A DNA stretch of 64,000 bases from Pseudomonas sp. GL-B-19. GTDB lineage: Bacteria > Pseudomonadota > Gammaproteobacteria > Pseudomonadales > Pseudomonadaceae. The stretch lies in the NCBI RefSeq assembly GCF_019956415.1, contig NZ_JAHBDK010000031.1, positions 62,001-126,000 of the forward strand. Direction: 5' to 3'. The position numbers and the translations under genes are program-made. Position 1 is the stretch's first letter. Every line of letters begins with the position of its first letter. A model generated the notes under the pieces. The model was not told the origin of the DNA. It saw only the letters and a list, made by a program, of their open reading frames with translations, and ran no database searches. Below, in pieces: positions 26,813 to 34,927 of the stretch.

Positions 26813-26872
26813 GTCTGTGGAACAGGGCGTGAAGTTGCCGGCCTTGAAACCCGGTGCTAGGTTTAGCCCACT

Positions 26873-26948
26873 GCCCGTGTAGCTCAGTCGGTAGAGCAGC
26901 GCACTCGTAACGCGAAGGTCGCAGGTTCGATTCCTGTCTCGGGCACCA
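26873..26948 (+). tRNA. tRNA-Thr (anticodon CGU)
   Basis: The 76-nt cloverleaf has acceptor stem GCCCGTG/CTCGGGC (with a weak pair), D-arm GCTC/GAGC, anticodon loop CTCGTAA giving CGU, T-arm GCAGG/CCTGT and encoded CCA. The anticodon stem shows an A31-C39 mismatch where E. coli thrW has A-U. Confidence 0.92.
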
Positions 26949-27112
26949 TTCCTCTGTTGTTTCACCTTTGCGCTCAAAGCCCTTCCAGCGTTTTTTGTCG
27001 AATTGATGTAAAAGTCCATATAAATCGTCAACCAAACGTCCTATATTCGGTGCTTGTACACGTACCATTTTGCAGTTTTCAGATGATCCCCGAATGGTTC
27101 TGAAGGCCAGAC

Positions 27113-27136
27113 AAACCGGGCTTCAACCGGTTTTTT
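27113..27136 (+). terminator. Terminator-like hairpin between tRNA-Thr and the next gene
   Basis: AACCGG and CCGGTT around a 7-nt loop are followed by a six-T run. It lies 165 nt after the tRNA and 63 nt before the next start codon, so it could end the tRNA transcript or act as an attenuator. Confidence 0.6.
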
Positions 27137-27198
27137 GCGTCAGAGAGATCCTTGATGATCCAGATCCATCTTCCATTCCCCAGATCAGCGAGAACGAC

Positions 27199-27504
27199 AT
27201 GACCGTTAAAGAATTGACCCGAGACGCCAGGCACGCGGAAGCGCTGAAGAAGTACGTGCTGGACGCGCCTGAATTGATGGAAGAAATCAAAGACCTGCCC
27301 GCCGATGATCAGAAAGATCAGATCCAGTGGGCATTCGAGGACGAGGCCGAAGCCCAGGGTTTGCAGCCGTGGGAATTGACGCTCAAGTACACCTCAACCC
27401 CGGAAGAGTACGAGGCTGAGCGCCTGAAGCTGCACAAGGAGGCGGCCGAGGTGCTGGGCGTCGAGTGGGAAGAGTATTGCGAGATGAACAATCTGGTGGT
27501 CTGA
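27199..27504 (+). CDS. Small acidic conserved protein (possibly DUF6388)
   Basis: The function is unknown. The 101-residue product is acidic and helical, rich in Glu, with no signal peptide or membrane helix; it contains DDQKDQIQWAFEDEAEAQG and ends EEYCEMNNLVV. Similar short proteins occur in other pseudomonads and I recall the label DUF6388, but this was not checked. ATG 27199 fits the coding pattern; an open frame continues upstream without a good start. A REPIN palindrome follows. Confidence 0.65.
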   Translation: MTVKELTRDARHAEALKKYVLDAPELMEEIKDLPADDQKDQIQWAFEDEAEAQGLQPWELTLKYTSTPEEYEAERLKLHKEAAEVLGVEWEEYCEMNNLVV

Positions 27505-27528
27505 CAAAAACACCTTCGGAGCCGCCTT

Positions 27529-27598
27529 TGTGGGAGCCTGGCTTGCCGGCGATAGCGTCCTTGAGATCGCTATCGCCGGCAAGCCGGGTTCCTACAGG
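27529..27598. repeat. REPIN palindrome (GCCGGC type) between the DUF6388-like gene and nadC
   Basis: A near-perfect inverted repeat begins TGTGGGAGCCTGGCTTGCCG and ends with the complementary arm CCGGGTTCCTACAGG, with an inner GATAGCG/CGCTATC stem. It lies between convergent genes and may also act as a terminator. Confidence 0.85.
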
Positions 27599-27611
27599 TT
27601 TGCGATGCGGG

Positions 27612-28460
27612 TCAGAGGCTCAAACGCATCGACAGATCGACAGCCTTCACGTCCTTGGTCATCGCGCCAATCGAAATGTAGTCAACCCCGGTTTCGGCGA
27701 TCGGCAACAACGTACTTTCATTGATTCCACCGCTGGCTTCCAGTTTGGCCTTGCCTGCGTTCAGGCGCACGGCTTCACGCATGTCATCCAGGCTCAATTC
27801 ATCGAGCATGATGATGTCAGCACCCGCCGCCAGAGCTTCTTTGAGCTCGCTCAGGCTTTCCACTTCGATCTCCACCGGTTTGCCCGGGGCAATCTTGTGC
27901 GCGGCGTTAATGGCTTCAGGGATGCCCCCGCTGGCTGCAATATGGTTTTCCTTGATCAGGAAGGCGTCATACAGACCGATGCGATGGTTGTGGCAGCCGC
28001 CGCAGGTGACGGCGTACTTTTGTGCCAGACGCAGGCCGGGCAGGGTTTTGCGGGTGTCGAGCAACTTTACTTGGGTGTTGGCGACAAAATCCGCCAGATA
28101 CTGCGCACGCGTGGCCACGCCCGACAGCAGTTGCAGGAAGTTCAGTGCACTGCGTTCGCCAGTGAGCAGCGAGCGCGCCGGGCCTTCGAGGTGGAACAGC
28201 GCCTGATTGGGTTTTACCCGTTCGCCGTCACACACCTGCCAATGCACTGCGACCCGTGGGTCCAGTTGCCGGAAAACCGCATCAACCCACGCAGTGCCGG
28301 CAATGACGGCAGCATCACGAGTGATGATGGTGGCTTTTGCCAGGCGTTCGGCCGGGATCAGCTGCGCGGTGATGTCGCCGCTGCCGATGTCTTCGCGCAA
28401 CGCACGGCGTACGTTGGCTTCGATTTCGGCGGTCAAGTCGGCGAGACGTAGATTCGGCAT
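27612..28460 (-). CDS. nadC: Nicotinate-nucleotide pyrophosphorylase (quinolinate phosphoribosyltransferase)
   Basis: NadC converts quinolinate and PRPP to nicotinate mononucleotide in de novo NAD synthesis. The 282-residue product has an N-terminal sandwich domain with [13 protein letters not shown] and a barrel with the substrate-binding [27 protein letters not shown] and IMLDELS. ATG 28460 with GGAGTCC upstream is the right start; the open frame runs further without family similarity. It diverges from ampD, as in many pseudomonads. Confidence 0.96.
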   Translation of the reverse strand: MPNLRLADLTAEIEANVRRALREDIGSGDITAQLIPAERLAKATIITRDAAVIAGTAWVDAVFRQLDPRVAVHWQVCDGERVKPNQALFHLEGPARSLLTGERSALNFLQLLSGVATRAQYLADFVANTQVKLLDTRKTLPGLRLAQKYAVTCGGCHNHRIGLYDAFLIKENHIAASGGIPEAINAAHKIAPGKPVEIEVESLSELKEALAAGADIIMLDELSLDDMREAVRLNAGKAKLEASGGINESTLLPIAETGVDYISIGAMTKDVKAVDLSMRLSL

Positions 28461-28612
28461 AACGGACTCCACAAACAAAGTGGCTCGATTATAGGGCCAT
28501 GGCACGAGCCAACCCAAGGTCTCATAGACTTTCCATTTGCGGCAATGATCGCATCCGGAGGGGCTATCGCGGCATACTGGGTGCCAACACAGTCGTCGTT
28601 GAAGGAACCTGT

Positions 28613-29173
28613 ATGCAGTTGGACCCCGCGAGTGGTTGGTGTCAGGGCGTGCGTTTATGCCCCTCACCCAACTTCAATGCGCGCCCCTCGGGCGAAATTT
28701 CCCTGCTGGTGATCCACAACATCAGCTTGCCGCCAGCGCAGTTCGCTACCGGCAAAGTGCAGGAATTCTTCCAGAATCGTCTGGATGTCACGGAGCATCC
28801 TTATTTTGAAGGCATTGCTGACTTGCGGGTGTCAGCACACTTTCTGATTGAGCGTGACGGCACTGTCACTCAGTTTGTCTCTTGTAGTGAGCGTGCCTGG
28901 CACGCCGGTGTTTCGAGTTTTGAGGGCCGGGAAACCTGTAACGATTTTTCGGTGGGCATCGAGCTTGAAGGCACGGATGATCTGCCATTCACCGATGCTC
29001 AGTATCTCGTGCTGACGGCGTTGACCCGACAGCTGCAAAACGCCTACACCGGCATCACTGCGCAGCGCATTTGTGGGCACAGCGACATCGCGCCGGGGCG
29101 CAAGACCGATCCAGGACCGGCATTCGACTGGGCACGCTATCGCGCAGCCCTGGCAGAAGAGGAAGGAAAATGA
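28613..29173 (+). CDS. ampD: 1,6-anhydro-N-acetylmuramyl-L-alanine amidase AmpD
   Basis: AmpD is a cytoplasmic zinc amidase that recycles anhydro-muropeptides, and its loss raises AmpR-driven beta-lactamase expression. The 186-residue amidase_2 protein has zinc ligands in VIHNISLP and [15 protein letters not shown], and a catalytic-site Glu in [11 protein letters not shown] 28613 with AAGGA fits the family length. Its stop overlaps the ampE start by 4 nt. Confidence 0.95.
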   Translation: MQLDPASGWCQGVRLCPSPNFNARPSGEISLLVIHNISLPPAQFATGKVQEFFQNRLDVTEHPYFEGIADLRVSAHFLIERDGTVTQFVSCSERAWHAGVSSFEGRETCNDFSVGIELEGTDDLPFTDAQYLVLTALTRQLQNAYTGITAQRICGHSDIAPGRKTDPGPAFDWARYRAALAEEEGK

Positions 29174-30006
29174 GTTTTCTGGTGTTGCTGTTGGCGGTGT
29201 GGATCGAGAAATTCTCGGCACTGCGCCATCGGGTCCAGCGTGATGGCGGTTGGGTGCGCGAGTTGAACAAGCTTGAGGTCACGCCACGTCTGATCGACCG
29301 GCCATGGTTGATCCTGGTCATTATGGTGTTGTTACCGGTCGCGCTATTGGGGTTGCTGCTGGTGGTGCTGGACCCCGTGGTCTACGGTTTGCTCGCGTTA
29401 CCGGTGCATTTGCTGGTGGTGATTTACAGCCTGGGCCGCGGCGATCTGTTGGCCGACCTGGGGCCGTTTCGCGATGCCTGGCGCCGGGAAGACCTGCAAG
29501 CCGCTACGCATGTGGCCACTCGTGACCTGGATATTTGCGCCGAAAGCGCCGAGCAATTGCTGGAGCGGGTCGAGGCGCACCTGCTGTGGGAGGCTTACCA
29601 AAGTTTCTTTGCGGTCATTTTCTGGTACTTCTTGCTGGGGCCGGTTGCTGCCCTGAGTTATCGCTTGCTGGCATTGGCCGAGGAGCATGGGCAGAACCCG
29701 GCCGTGGTCGAGCGCGCGGCACAATTGCGTCACGCTTTTGATTGGGTGCCCGTGCGGTTGCTGGCGATGAGTTTTGCACTGATCGGCAACTTTGTGGCGG
29801 TCAGCCGGGTGATGTTGCATGAGTTACTGAACTGGAACATCAGCGCCGCTCAGTTGATCGAGAAAGTCGGTCTGGTAGCCGGTGAAATTCCGGCTCCGGT
29901 CGTCGGACCGGATGGCATCAACAGCCTGGACCGGATCTGGGAGTTGCTGCTGCGCGCGGCGGTGCTCTGGTACGCCGGTTTTGCGCTGTGGACTGTCCTG
30001 CCTTAA
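29170..30006 (+). CDS. ampE: Inner membrane regulatory protein AmpE
   Basis: AmpE is a membrane protein of unclear biochemical role encoded with AmpD and connected to beta-lactamase induction. The 278-residue product has about four hydrophobic segments: residues 1-13, 45-80, 140-165 and a C-terminal helix near 255-275. A cytosolic helical region lies between them. The ATGA overlap with ampD indicates translational coupling. Confidence 0.92.
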   Translation: MSFLVLLLAVWIEKFSALRHRVQRDGGWVRELNKLEVTPRLIDRPWLILVIMVLLPVALLGLLLVVLDPVVYGLLALPVHLLVVIYSLGRGDLLADLGPFRDAWRREDLQAATHVATRDLDICAESAEQLLERVEAHLLWEAYQSFFAVIFWYFLLGPVAALSYRLLALAEEHGQNPAVVERAAQLRHAFDWVPVRLLAMSFALIGNFVAVSRVMLHELLNWNISAAQLIEKVGLVAGEIPAPVVGPDGINSLDRIWELLLRAAVLWYAGFALWTVLP

Positions 30007-30016
30007 CACATCAATC

Positions 30017-30049
30017 CCTGTAGCAGCAGGCTGCGCCAGCTGCTACAGG
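30017..30049. repeat. Palindrome after ampE
   Basis: CCTGTAGCAGC pairs with GCTGCTACAGG (11 bp) around an 11-nt loop. There is no T-run; it is REP-like rather than a standard terminator. Confidence 0.6.
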
Positions 30050-30187
30050 CGCGTACTTCCCCGCGTTAACCTTAAGTTACAAAACATCCTGCCGATTTAA
30101 GATATACAGGGATAGCGCTGAATGGTGGCTATCTGCCGCCGATCTGCGCCTGCCAAATAAAAATAAGAACTCAAAGGGAGACTTCCA

Positions 30188-32218
30188 GTGAAGAGCTTGC
30201 TCTATCCCGCCGTCGCGCTGATGAACCGCCTGAGCTTCGGCATGAAGTTCAGCCTGATCAGCGTACTGTTCCTTGTGCCCATGCTGGTCACCAACTTTTA
30301 TCTGGTGCGCGACTCCTATCGTGAATTTCAGGGCACGCAAGTCGAACTGCAGAGCCTCGAGCTGCTGGGCAGCGGCCTGACCCTTCGGCGAGACCTGGAA
30401 ACCCTGAACAATCTGGTACAGATCAACGTCACGCTCGGCCAGTCCGGTAAGGCCGGCAATGTCGAGTCGAAGATCGGCGCGCTGGAGCAAAGCATCCTCG
30501 CGCGCCTGCAAGGGCTGACGGCGATGACCACTGATTCGGAGCAGATCACGGCTTTCGACGGCAAACGCGATGAAATGATCGCCGCGTTCAAAGCCCAGCA
30601 AGCGGAAACCTCCCTGCAAAGCAAAAGTGGCATGATCGGAAAACTGCTCGGCAACGCGCAGATTTTCAGCCAGATCATCGCCACTCAGGCCGGCCTCAGT
30701 CGCGACAGCCAAAGTGACATGCGTCAACTGAGTGAGCTGATCACCAACGTCACTCCGCGTGTGACCCAACTGCTGGGCGAAGGCCGGGCGATGGGTTCCT
30801 TTTCGCTGGGGCAAGGCTTTATCAACTCTGCGTCGAGCACTCGATTTGATGAACTGTTGGCGCAGATCGAAAAGCTTCAGGGCGAATACGGCTTGAGGTT
30901 GCAGGACACCTTGGGCTCCAGCAAGGCGGCGCGCGAAACCCTGGCTGCGCAAGCTGATAGCAGCAAGGCCTCGCTGAAAAAAGCCAGTGAGCTGTTCGAA
31001 GAAAAAGTGGTGATGGCGGACACACTCGATACACCCTGGCAGAGCTTTTACGATCAGGTCACCGGCCTGATGGACCAAACTTACCAACTCAACGAAGCCA
31101 CACTGAAGTTCCTCGGCACCCAGTTGCAGCAGCGACTGGAGCAAAATCGCACCCACATGGTCTTGCAGGCCGTGGCGCTGTCGGTGGTGTTTGTGCTGAT
31201 TTTCTACCTTTACGGCGGCTTCTACGCTTCAACCCGCACCACCCTCAAGCGGCTTGGCGAAATGATGGACACGGTCGCTGCCGGCGACATGACGGTGACC
31301 TTCCGCGCTGAAAGCCGCGATGAGCTTGGCGAGTTGGGCGAGGTGTTCAACGGCACCGTGAAGAAAATCCATGACCTGATCGAGCGAGTCGGGAAGACCG
31401 TCAATGAGGTCGAGCGTCAGGCCGGGCAGGTTCAAAGTGTTTCTACCCAGAGCAACCAGGCGGTGGCCGGGCAGCGTACGCAAATCGAGCAGGTCGCCAC
31501 GGCCATGAACCAGATGTCGGCCACCTCCCTTGAGGTGGCGCGCAGTGCGGCTGCTGCGGTCAGCAGCGCCCACAGCGTCAACGACGAGACCATCAACGGT
31601 CGCGGGCTGGTAGCGTCCCAGCAGGGCAGCATCGCGCAATTGGCCAGTGAGATCGATCAGTCGGTGCTGGTGATCAATCAACTGGCCAGCGACAGCCAGT
31701 CCATCAGCCGCGTGCTGGAAGTGATCAAAAGCATCGCTGAACAAACCAATCTTTTGGCCCTTAACGCGGCCATTGAAGCTGCGCGGGCCGGAGAGCAGGG
31801 GCGTGGTTTTGCGGTGGTGGCCGATGAGGTCCGGACGCTGGCCAAACGCACCCAGCAATCGACCGAAGAAATCGAACAGATGATCAGCAAGCTCCACAGC
31901 GGAGTCGGCGCGGCGGTGAAAGCCATGGGCATCAGTCATCAGGTGGCCGATGGCACGGTCGGGCAGTCGGAAAAGGTCCAGCAGGCGCTGGAAAACATCC
32001 TCGGCGCCGTTGGCATGATCGTTGACCAGAACCAGCAAATCGCTGCTGCTGTCGAGCAGCAGACCGCCGTCGCCCACGATATCGATCAGAACATTGTCGA
32101 GATCAACCGTGCCGGTGAGCGCACCGCAGAGGGGGCGCACCAAACCGAGGATGCCAGCCGTGCGTTGTCGGCTCAGGTGGTGGAACTCAAACACCTGATC
32201 AGCGCGTTTCGAGTTTGA
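30188..32218 (+). CDS. Methyl-accepting chemotaxis protein
   Basis: A transmembrane chemoreceptor that signals to CheA/CheW. The 676-residue product has a first membrane helix (about 20-38), a long helical periplasmic sensor region (about 40-320) without a recognised ligand domain, a second helix (about 323-342), a HAMP domain (about 345-400) and the signalling domain with the conserved tip EQTNLLALNAAIEAARAGEQGRGFAVVADE-type sequence (near residue 520). There is no C-terminal CheR-binding pentapeptide. The start is GTG 30188 after AGGGAG. An orthologous transducer sits beside ampDE in P. aeruginosa. The ligand is unknown. Confidence 0.93.
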   Translation: MKSLLYPAVALMNRLSFGMKFSLISVLFLVPMLVTNFYLVRDSYREFQGTQVELQSLELLGSGLTLRRDLETLNNLVQINVTLGQSGKAGNVESKIGALEQSILARLQGLTAMTTDSEQITAFDGKRDEMIAAFKAQQAETSLQSKSGMIGKLLGNAQIFSQIIATQAGLSRDSQSDMRQLSELITNVTPRVTQLLGEGRAMGSFSLGQGFINSASSTRFDELLAQIEKLQGEYGLRLQDTLGSSKAARETLAAQADSSKASLKKASELFEEKVVMADTLDTPWQSFYDQVTGLMDQTYQLNEATLKFLGTQLQQRLEQNRTHMVLQAVALSVVFVLIFYLYGGFYASTRTTLKRLGEMMDTVAAGDMTVTFRAESRDELGELGEVFNGTVKKIHDLIERVGKTVNEVERQAGQVQSVSTQSNQAVAGQRTQIEQVATAMNQMSATSLEVARSAAAAVSSAHSVNDETINGRGLVASQQGSIAQLASEIDQSVLVINQLASDSQSISRVLEVIKSIAEQTNLLALNAAIEAARAGEQGRGFAVVADEVRTLAKRTQQSTEEIEQMISKLHSGVGAAVKAMGISHQVADGTVGQSEKVQQALENILGAVGMIVDQNQQIAAAVEQQTAVAHDIDQNIVEINRAGERTAEGAHQTEDASRALSAQVVELKHLISAFRV

Positions 32219-32236
32219 TGGCACACCGCGAACAAA

Positions 32237-32343
32237 TGTGGGAGCTGCGGTGCGACGATTCGAGTTGCTCGCGAAAGCGGCATAACAGTCGACCTGGATG
32301 TTGAATGTTAGTCAGTCTTCGCGAGCAAGCTCGCTCCTACAGG
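32237..32343. repeat. Degenerate REPIN after the chemoreceptor gene
   Basis: The left arm TGTGGGAGCTGCGGTGCGAC is diverged; the right arm CGCGAGCAAGCTCGCTCCTACA matches the common family. The 253-bp gap otherwise shows no gene. Confidence 0.7.
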
Positions 32344-32471
32344 TTTTGTACACGATTTGTAGTACTTTTCTTTTTTCGGGCAGATAATGGCCTGTTGTCC
32401 TCAGTGCTCTGATTTTTCGTCTTCAATGAAGGAGGATCATTCACTCAGGCTTGCCATGAGGAAGCACGGTT

Positions 32472-32861
32472 ATGTCTGTCGCAACCATCGGAATCCAGGG
32501 GCAATGCGCCCATTGCGGGTGTACCTGTGTGCTCGAAGCCTGGCAACTCAACGCCATTGCAATCAACGAGTCGTTCGCCTGTACTCACTGCCATAAAGCC
32601 TTGCAGTTGATCGACCCGAAACAGATCAAGCGCTTCAAGTCTCTCGACTCACTTGCCATGCTCCGGGCGAGCACCCTGGTGATGGTGTGCACTGCGGTCC
32701 TGGTGGCGTTGGTCATGGAATGGATCGGAATGCTCAGCGTGGTCGAACAGGTGAATTTTTCGCTGGTTGCGATACTGGTCTACTTCCTCGTTATTCAGTT
32801 CGCCCGGCACCGGCAACACCTCACGCTGATTCTGGAAGCCGCCAAGGCCCACGCCGACTGA
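32472..32861 (+). CDS. Small membrane protein with N-terminal zinc-ribbon
   Basis: Not recognised. The 129-residue product starts with cysteines arranged as a zinc ribbon (CAHCGC near residue 12 and CTHC near 37), followed by two membrane helices (about 62-82 and 90-108) and a short basic/His tail. The start ATG 32472 has GAGGAAG at 32458-32464. It is convergent with tatD. It could tether a metal-binding or nucleic-acid-binding module to the inner membrane, but nothing in the context fixes a role. Confidence 0.7.
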   Translation: MSVATIGIQGQCAHCGCTCVLEAWQLNAIAINESFACTHCHKALQLIDPKQIKRFKSLDSLAMLRASTLVMVCTAVLVALVMEWIGMLSVVEQVNFSLVAILVYFLVIQFARHRQHLTLILEAAKAHAD

Positions 32862-33638
32862 TTACCAGTTGAACAGCTCGCAAGCATTAGCCGTGCTGGC
32901 GGCGGCCAATTGCTCAGGGTTGATCGCCATGATCTGCGCCAGTGCCGCGCAGATCGCCGGCAAGTGTGCCGGGCTGTTGCGTTGACCGGGAAACATGGCC
33001 GGCGCCATATCCGGTGAGTCGGTTTCCAGCACCACGGACTCCAACGGTAAATCAGCGAGCACACGGTGCATCCGCAGCGCCTGTGGCCAGGTCGCGGCGC
33101 CGCCCAGACCCAGTTTGAAACCCAGCTTGATGTACTCGCGCGCTTCTTCCCTGCTGCCCGCAAAGGCGTGGATGATCCCTGCTCGTTTCAATCGAAAGCG
33201 TTTCAGCGTGGCAATCACCGCCGCATGGCTGCGCCGCACATGAATCAGCGCCGGCAGATTGAAGTCCACCGCCAGTTGCAGTTGCGCATCGAACAGCGCC
33301 TGCTGGCGCTCTCGGTCGAGGGTTTCGATGAAGTAATCCAGACCGATCTCGCCCACTGCGCACAGCTGCCGATGGCCGGCCAGACGCGTCAGCCAGTCAC
33401 CGAGTTCCTGTAGATCTTCAGGTCGATGGTCCTCCAGATACACTGGGTGCAAACCGAATGCAGCATGCAAGTCGGGATCACTTTGCACCAGCTCCCAGAC
33501 TCGCTGCCAATTTGCCTGATAAACCCCCAACACCACCATCCGCTGCACGCCCAGGGCGCGGCTTTCGGCCAGCAGTGCCTGACGGTCCTCGTCGAAATCC
33601 GGAAAATCCAGATGAGTGTGGCTGTCGATCAGCTCCAC
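32862..33638 (-). CDS. TatD-family metal-dependent hydrolase
   Basis: TatD-type enzymes are metal-dependent deoxyribonucleases or related hydrolases of the amidohydrolase superfamily. The 258-residue barrel begins MELIDSHTHLDFPDFD with the HxH metal motif, then GEIGLDYF (Glu ligand), PALIHVRRSH, HAFAGS and VLETDSPDM (Asp ligand). The start is GTG 33638, 3 nt after fruR, so the two are cotranscribed; the product's link with fructose metabolism is unclear. The paralogue (TatD, YcfH, YjjV) cannot be fixed. Confidence 0.9.
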   Translation of the reverse strand: MELIDSHTHLDFPDFDEDRQALLAESRALGVQRMVVLGVYQANWQRVWELVQSDPDLHAAFGLHPVYLEDHRPEDLQELGDWLTRLAGHRQLCAVGEIGLDYFIETLDRERQQALFDAQLQLAVDFNLPALIHVRRSHAAVIATLKRFRLKRAGIIHAFAGSREEAREYIKLGFKLGLGGAATWPQALRMHRVLADLPLESVVLETDSPDMAPAMFPGQRNSPAHLPAICAALAQIMAINPEQLAAASTANACELFNW

Positions 33639-33641
33639 GGT

Positions 33642-34637
33642 TCAGTCCCGGTGAATACGCTGCTTGAAAGTCCGCGCGATGGCCTGCACGCCGGGTTGGT
33701 AATCGGACTGCTCGATGGCGGCCAGTGCGAGTTCAAGGGCTTTATCGGCGATCAACTGATGCTGCTGAGCCATGGCGTTGACCGGCAGCGGCAGGAAGTC
33801 CAGCAGCTGCGTGTCGCCGAACGTACCCAGGCGCAACGGACGGGTTTTTAGCGGATAGTCGTGCAAGGCATCGAACACACCCTGAAGCAGCACGTAGGAG
33901 GTGGTCACCAGAGCATTCGGCAGATGTCCCAGACGCTGGAGCATTTCTTCCATCAACTGCTTGCCGCACTCGCGGCTGAACGACTCGCCGTGCTCGATCA
34001 ACACCTCGCCCTGGAACCCGTCCAGCGCTTGTTTGAAGCCGGCTGCGCGTTCCTGGCTAATGCTCAACTCGGGGCGCGCGCCAATCAAGGCGATCTGCTT
34101 GGGCAACGGGTCCAGTAGACTGCGGGTCAAGTGCAGGCTGGCCTCGCGGTCATCACTGATCACCGAGCAGAAATGCTCGGGTTCCATGACCCGGTCGATG
34201 GCGATGATCGGAATACCTTTGGCCTGCAACTGGCGATAGCTGTCATCACCCGTCGGCAGGCAACTGGCGACGATCAGCGCATCGCAGCGCCGGGCACGGA
34301 ACAGTTGCAGCAATTGCCGTTCACTGTCCGGCGCATCGTCGGAACTGGCGATCAGCAATTGATAGCCGCGCGCCCGGGCACCTTGTTCCAGCAGTTTGGC
34401 GATTCGCGCGTAACTGGGGTTTTCCAGGTCCGGCAGAATAAAGCCCAAGGTGCGCGTGTGCCGACTGCGCAACCCGGCCGCTTGAGGATTGGGTGTAAAG
34501 CCGTGTTGTTCGACGACCGCGCGCACGCGCTCGACAGTGGCACTGCTGATGCGTTGCTGTTCGGCCTTGCCATTAATGACATAACTGGCGGTGGTTACGG
34601 ACACACCGGCCAACTGTGCGATATCACTGAGTTTCAA
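33642..34637 (-). CDS. fruR: Fructose-operon regulator FruR/Cra (LacI family)
   Basis: A LacI-family regulator that represses fruBKA and is released by fructose-1-phosphate. The 331-residue product has the helix-turn-helix KLSDIAQLAGVSVTTASYVI at the N-terminus and a periplasmic-binding-protein-like effector domain. The start is taken as TTG 34637, because it has AGGAAA 7 nt upstream and gives the family MKLSDIA start; the open frame extends 29 codons further without similarity. It diverges from fruB across a gap with a Cra-type operator. Confidence 0.94.
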   Translation of the reverse strand: MKLSDIAQLAGVSVTTASYVINGKAEQQRISSATVERVRAVVEQHGFTPNPQAAGLRSRHTRTLGFILPDLENPSYARIAKLLEQGARARGYQLLIASSDDAPDSERQLLQLFRARRCDALIVASCLPTGDDSYRQLQAKGIPIIAIDRVMEPEHFCSVISDDREASLHLTRSLLDPLPKQIALIGARPELSISQERAAGFKQALDGFQGEVLIEHGESFSRECGKQLMEEMLQRLGHLPNALVTTSYVLLQGVFDALHDYPLKTRPLRLGTFGDTQLLDFLPLPVNAMAQQHQLIADKALELALAAIEQSDYQPGVQAIARTFKQRIHRD

Positions 34638-34782
34638 CTCGGGATTTCCTTGTTTTTTCGAGCTTGCCCCGACATTTTCGCCAATCCTACCCGAATCAGG
34701 CAGACGACTAATGTCCAAGCACATCCGACAAGTTGGGCTTCAAGGATGAGACATTATCGAGTAACGTGCCAAGTATTCTAGA

Positions 34783-34794
34783 TTAAACGTTTCA
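34783..34794. promoter_or_regulatory. Cra/FruR operator
   Basis: TTAAACGTTTCA in the fruR-fruB intergenic region is, as I recall it, the same sequence as the P. putida Cra operator in front of fruB. It is placed to control both divergent promoters. The rest of the 290-bp gap holds no gene. Confidence 0.85.
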
Positions 34795-34927
34795 GCAGGC
34801 GTATTTTCGGGACTGTAAGCACCTATGGCCGGTTCTGCCGTGAAACCGCCAAAAGTGAAGATTAAGCGCCTAAGCTGATCCATTCAAAACAATACCTAGC
34901 GTCATCAGACGCCAAAAAGGAGAAAGC

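Noticed and set aside
34638..34724. Upstream extension of FruR by 29 codons (MCLDISRLPD...)
   Set aside because: It has no family similarity and no ribosome binding site. The TTG at 34637 has AGGAAA 7 nt upstream and starts at the conserved helix-turn-helix.
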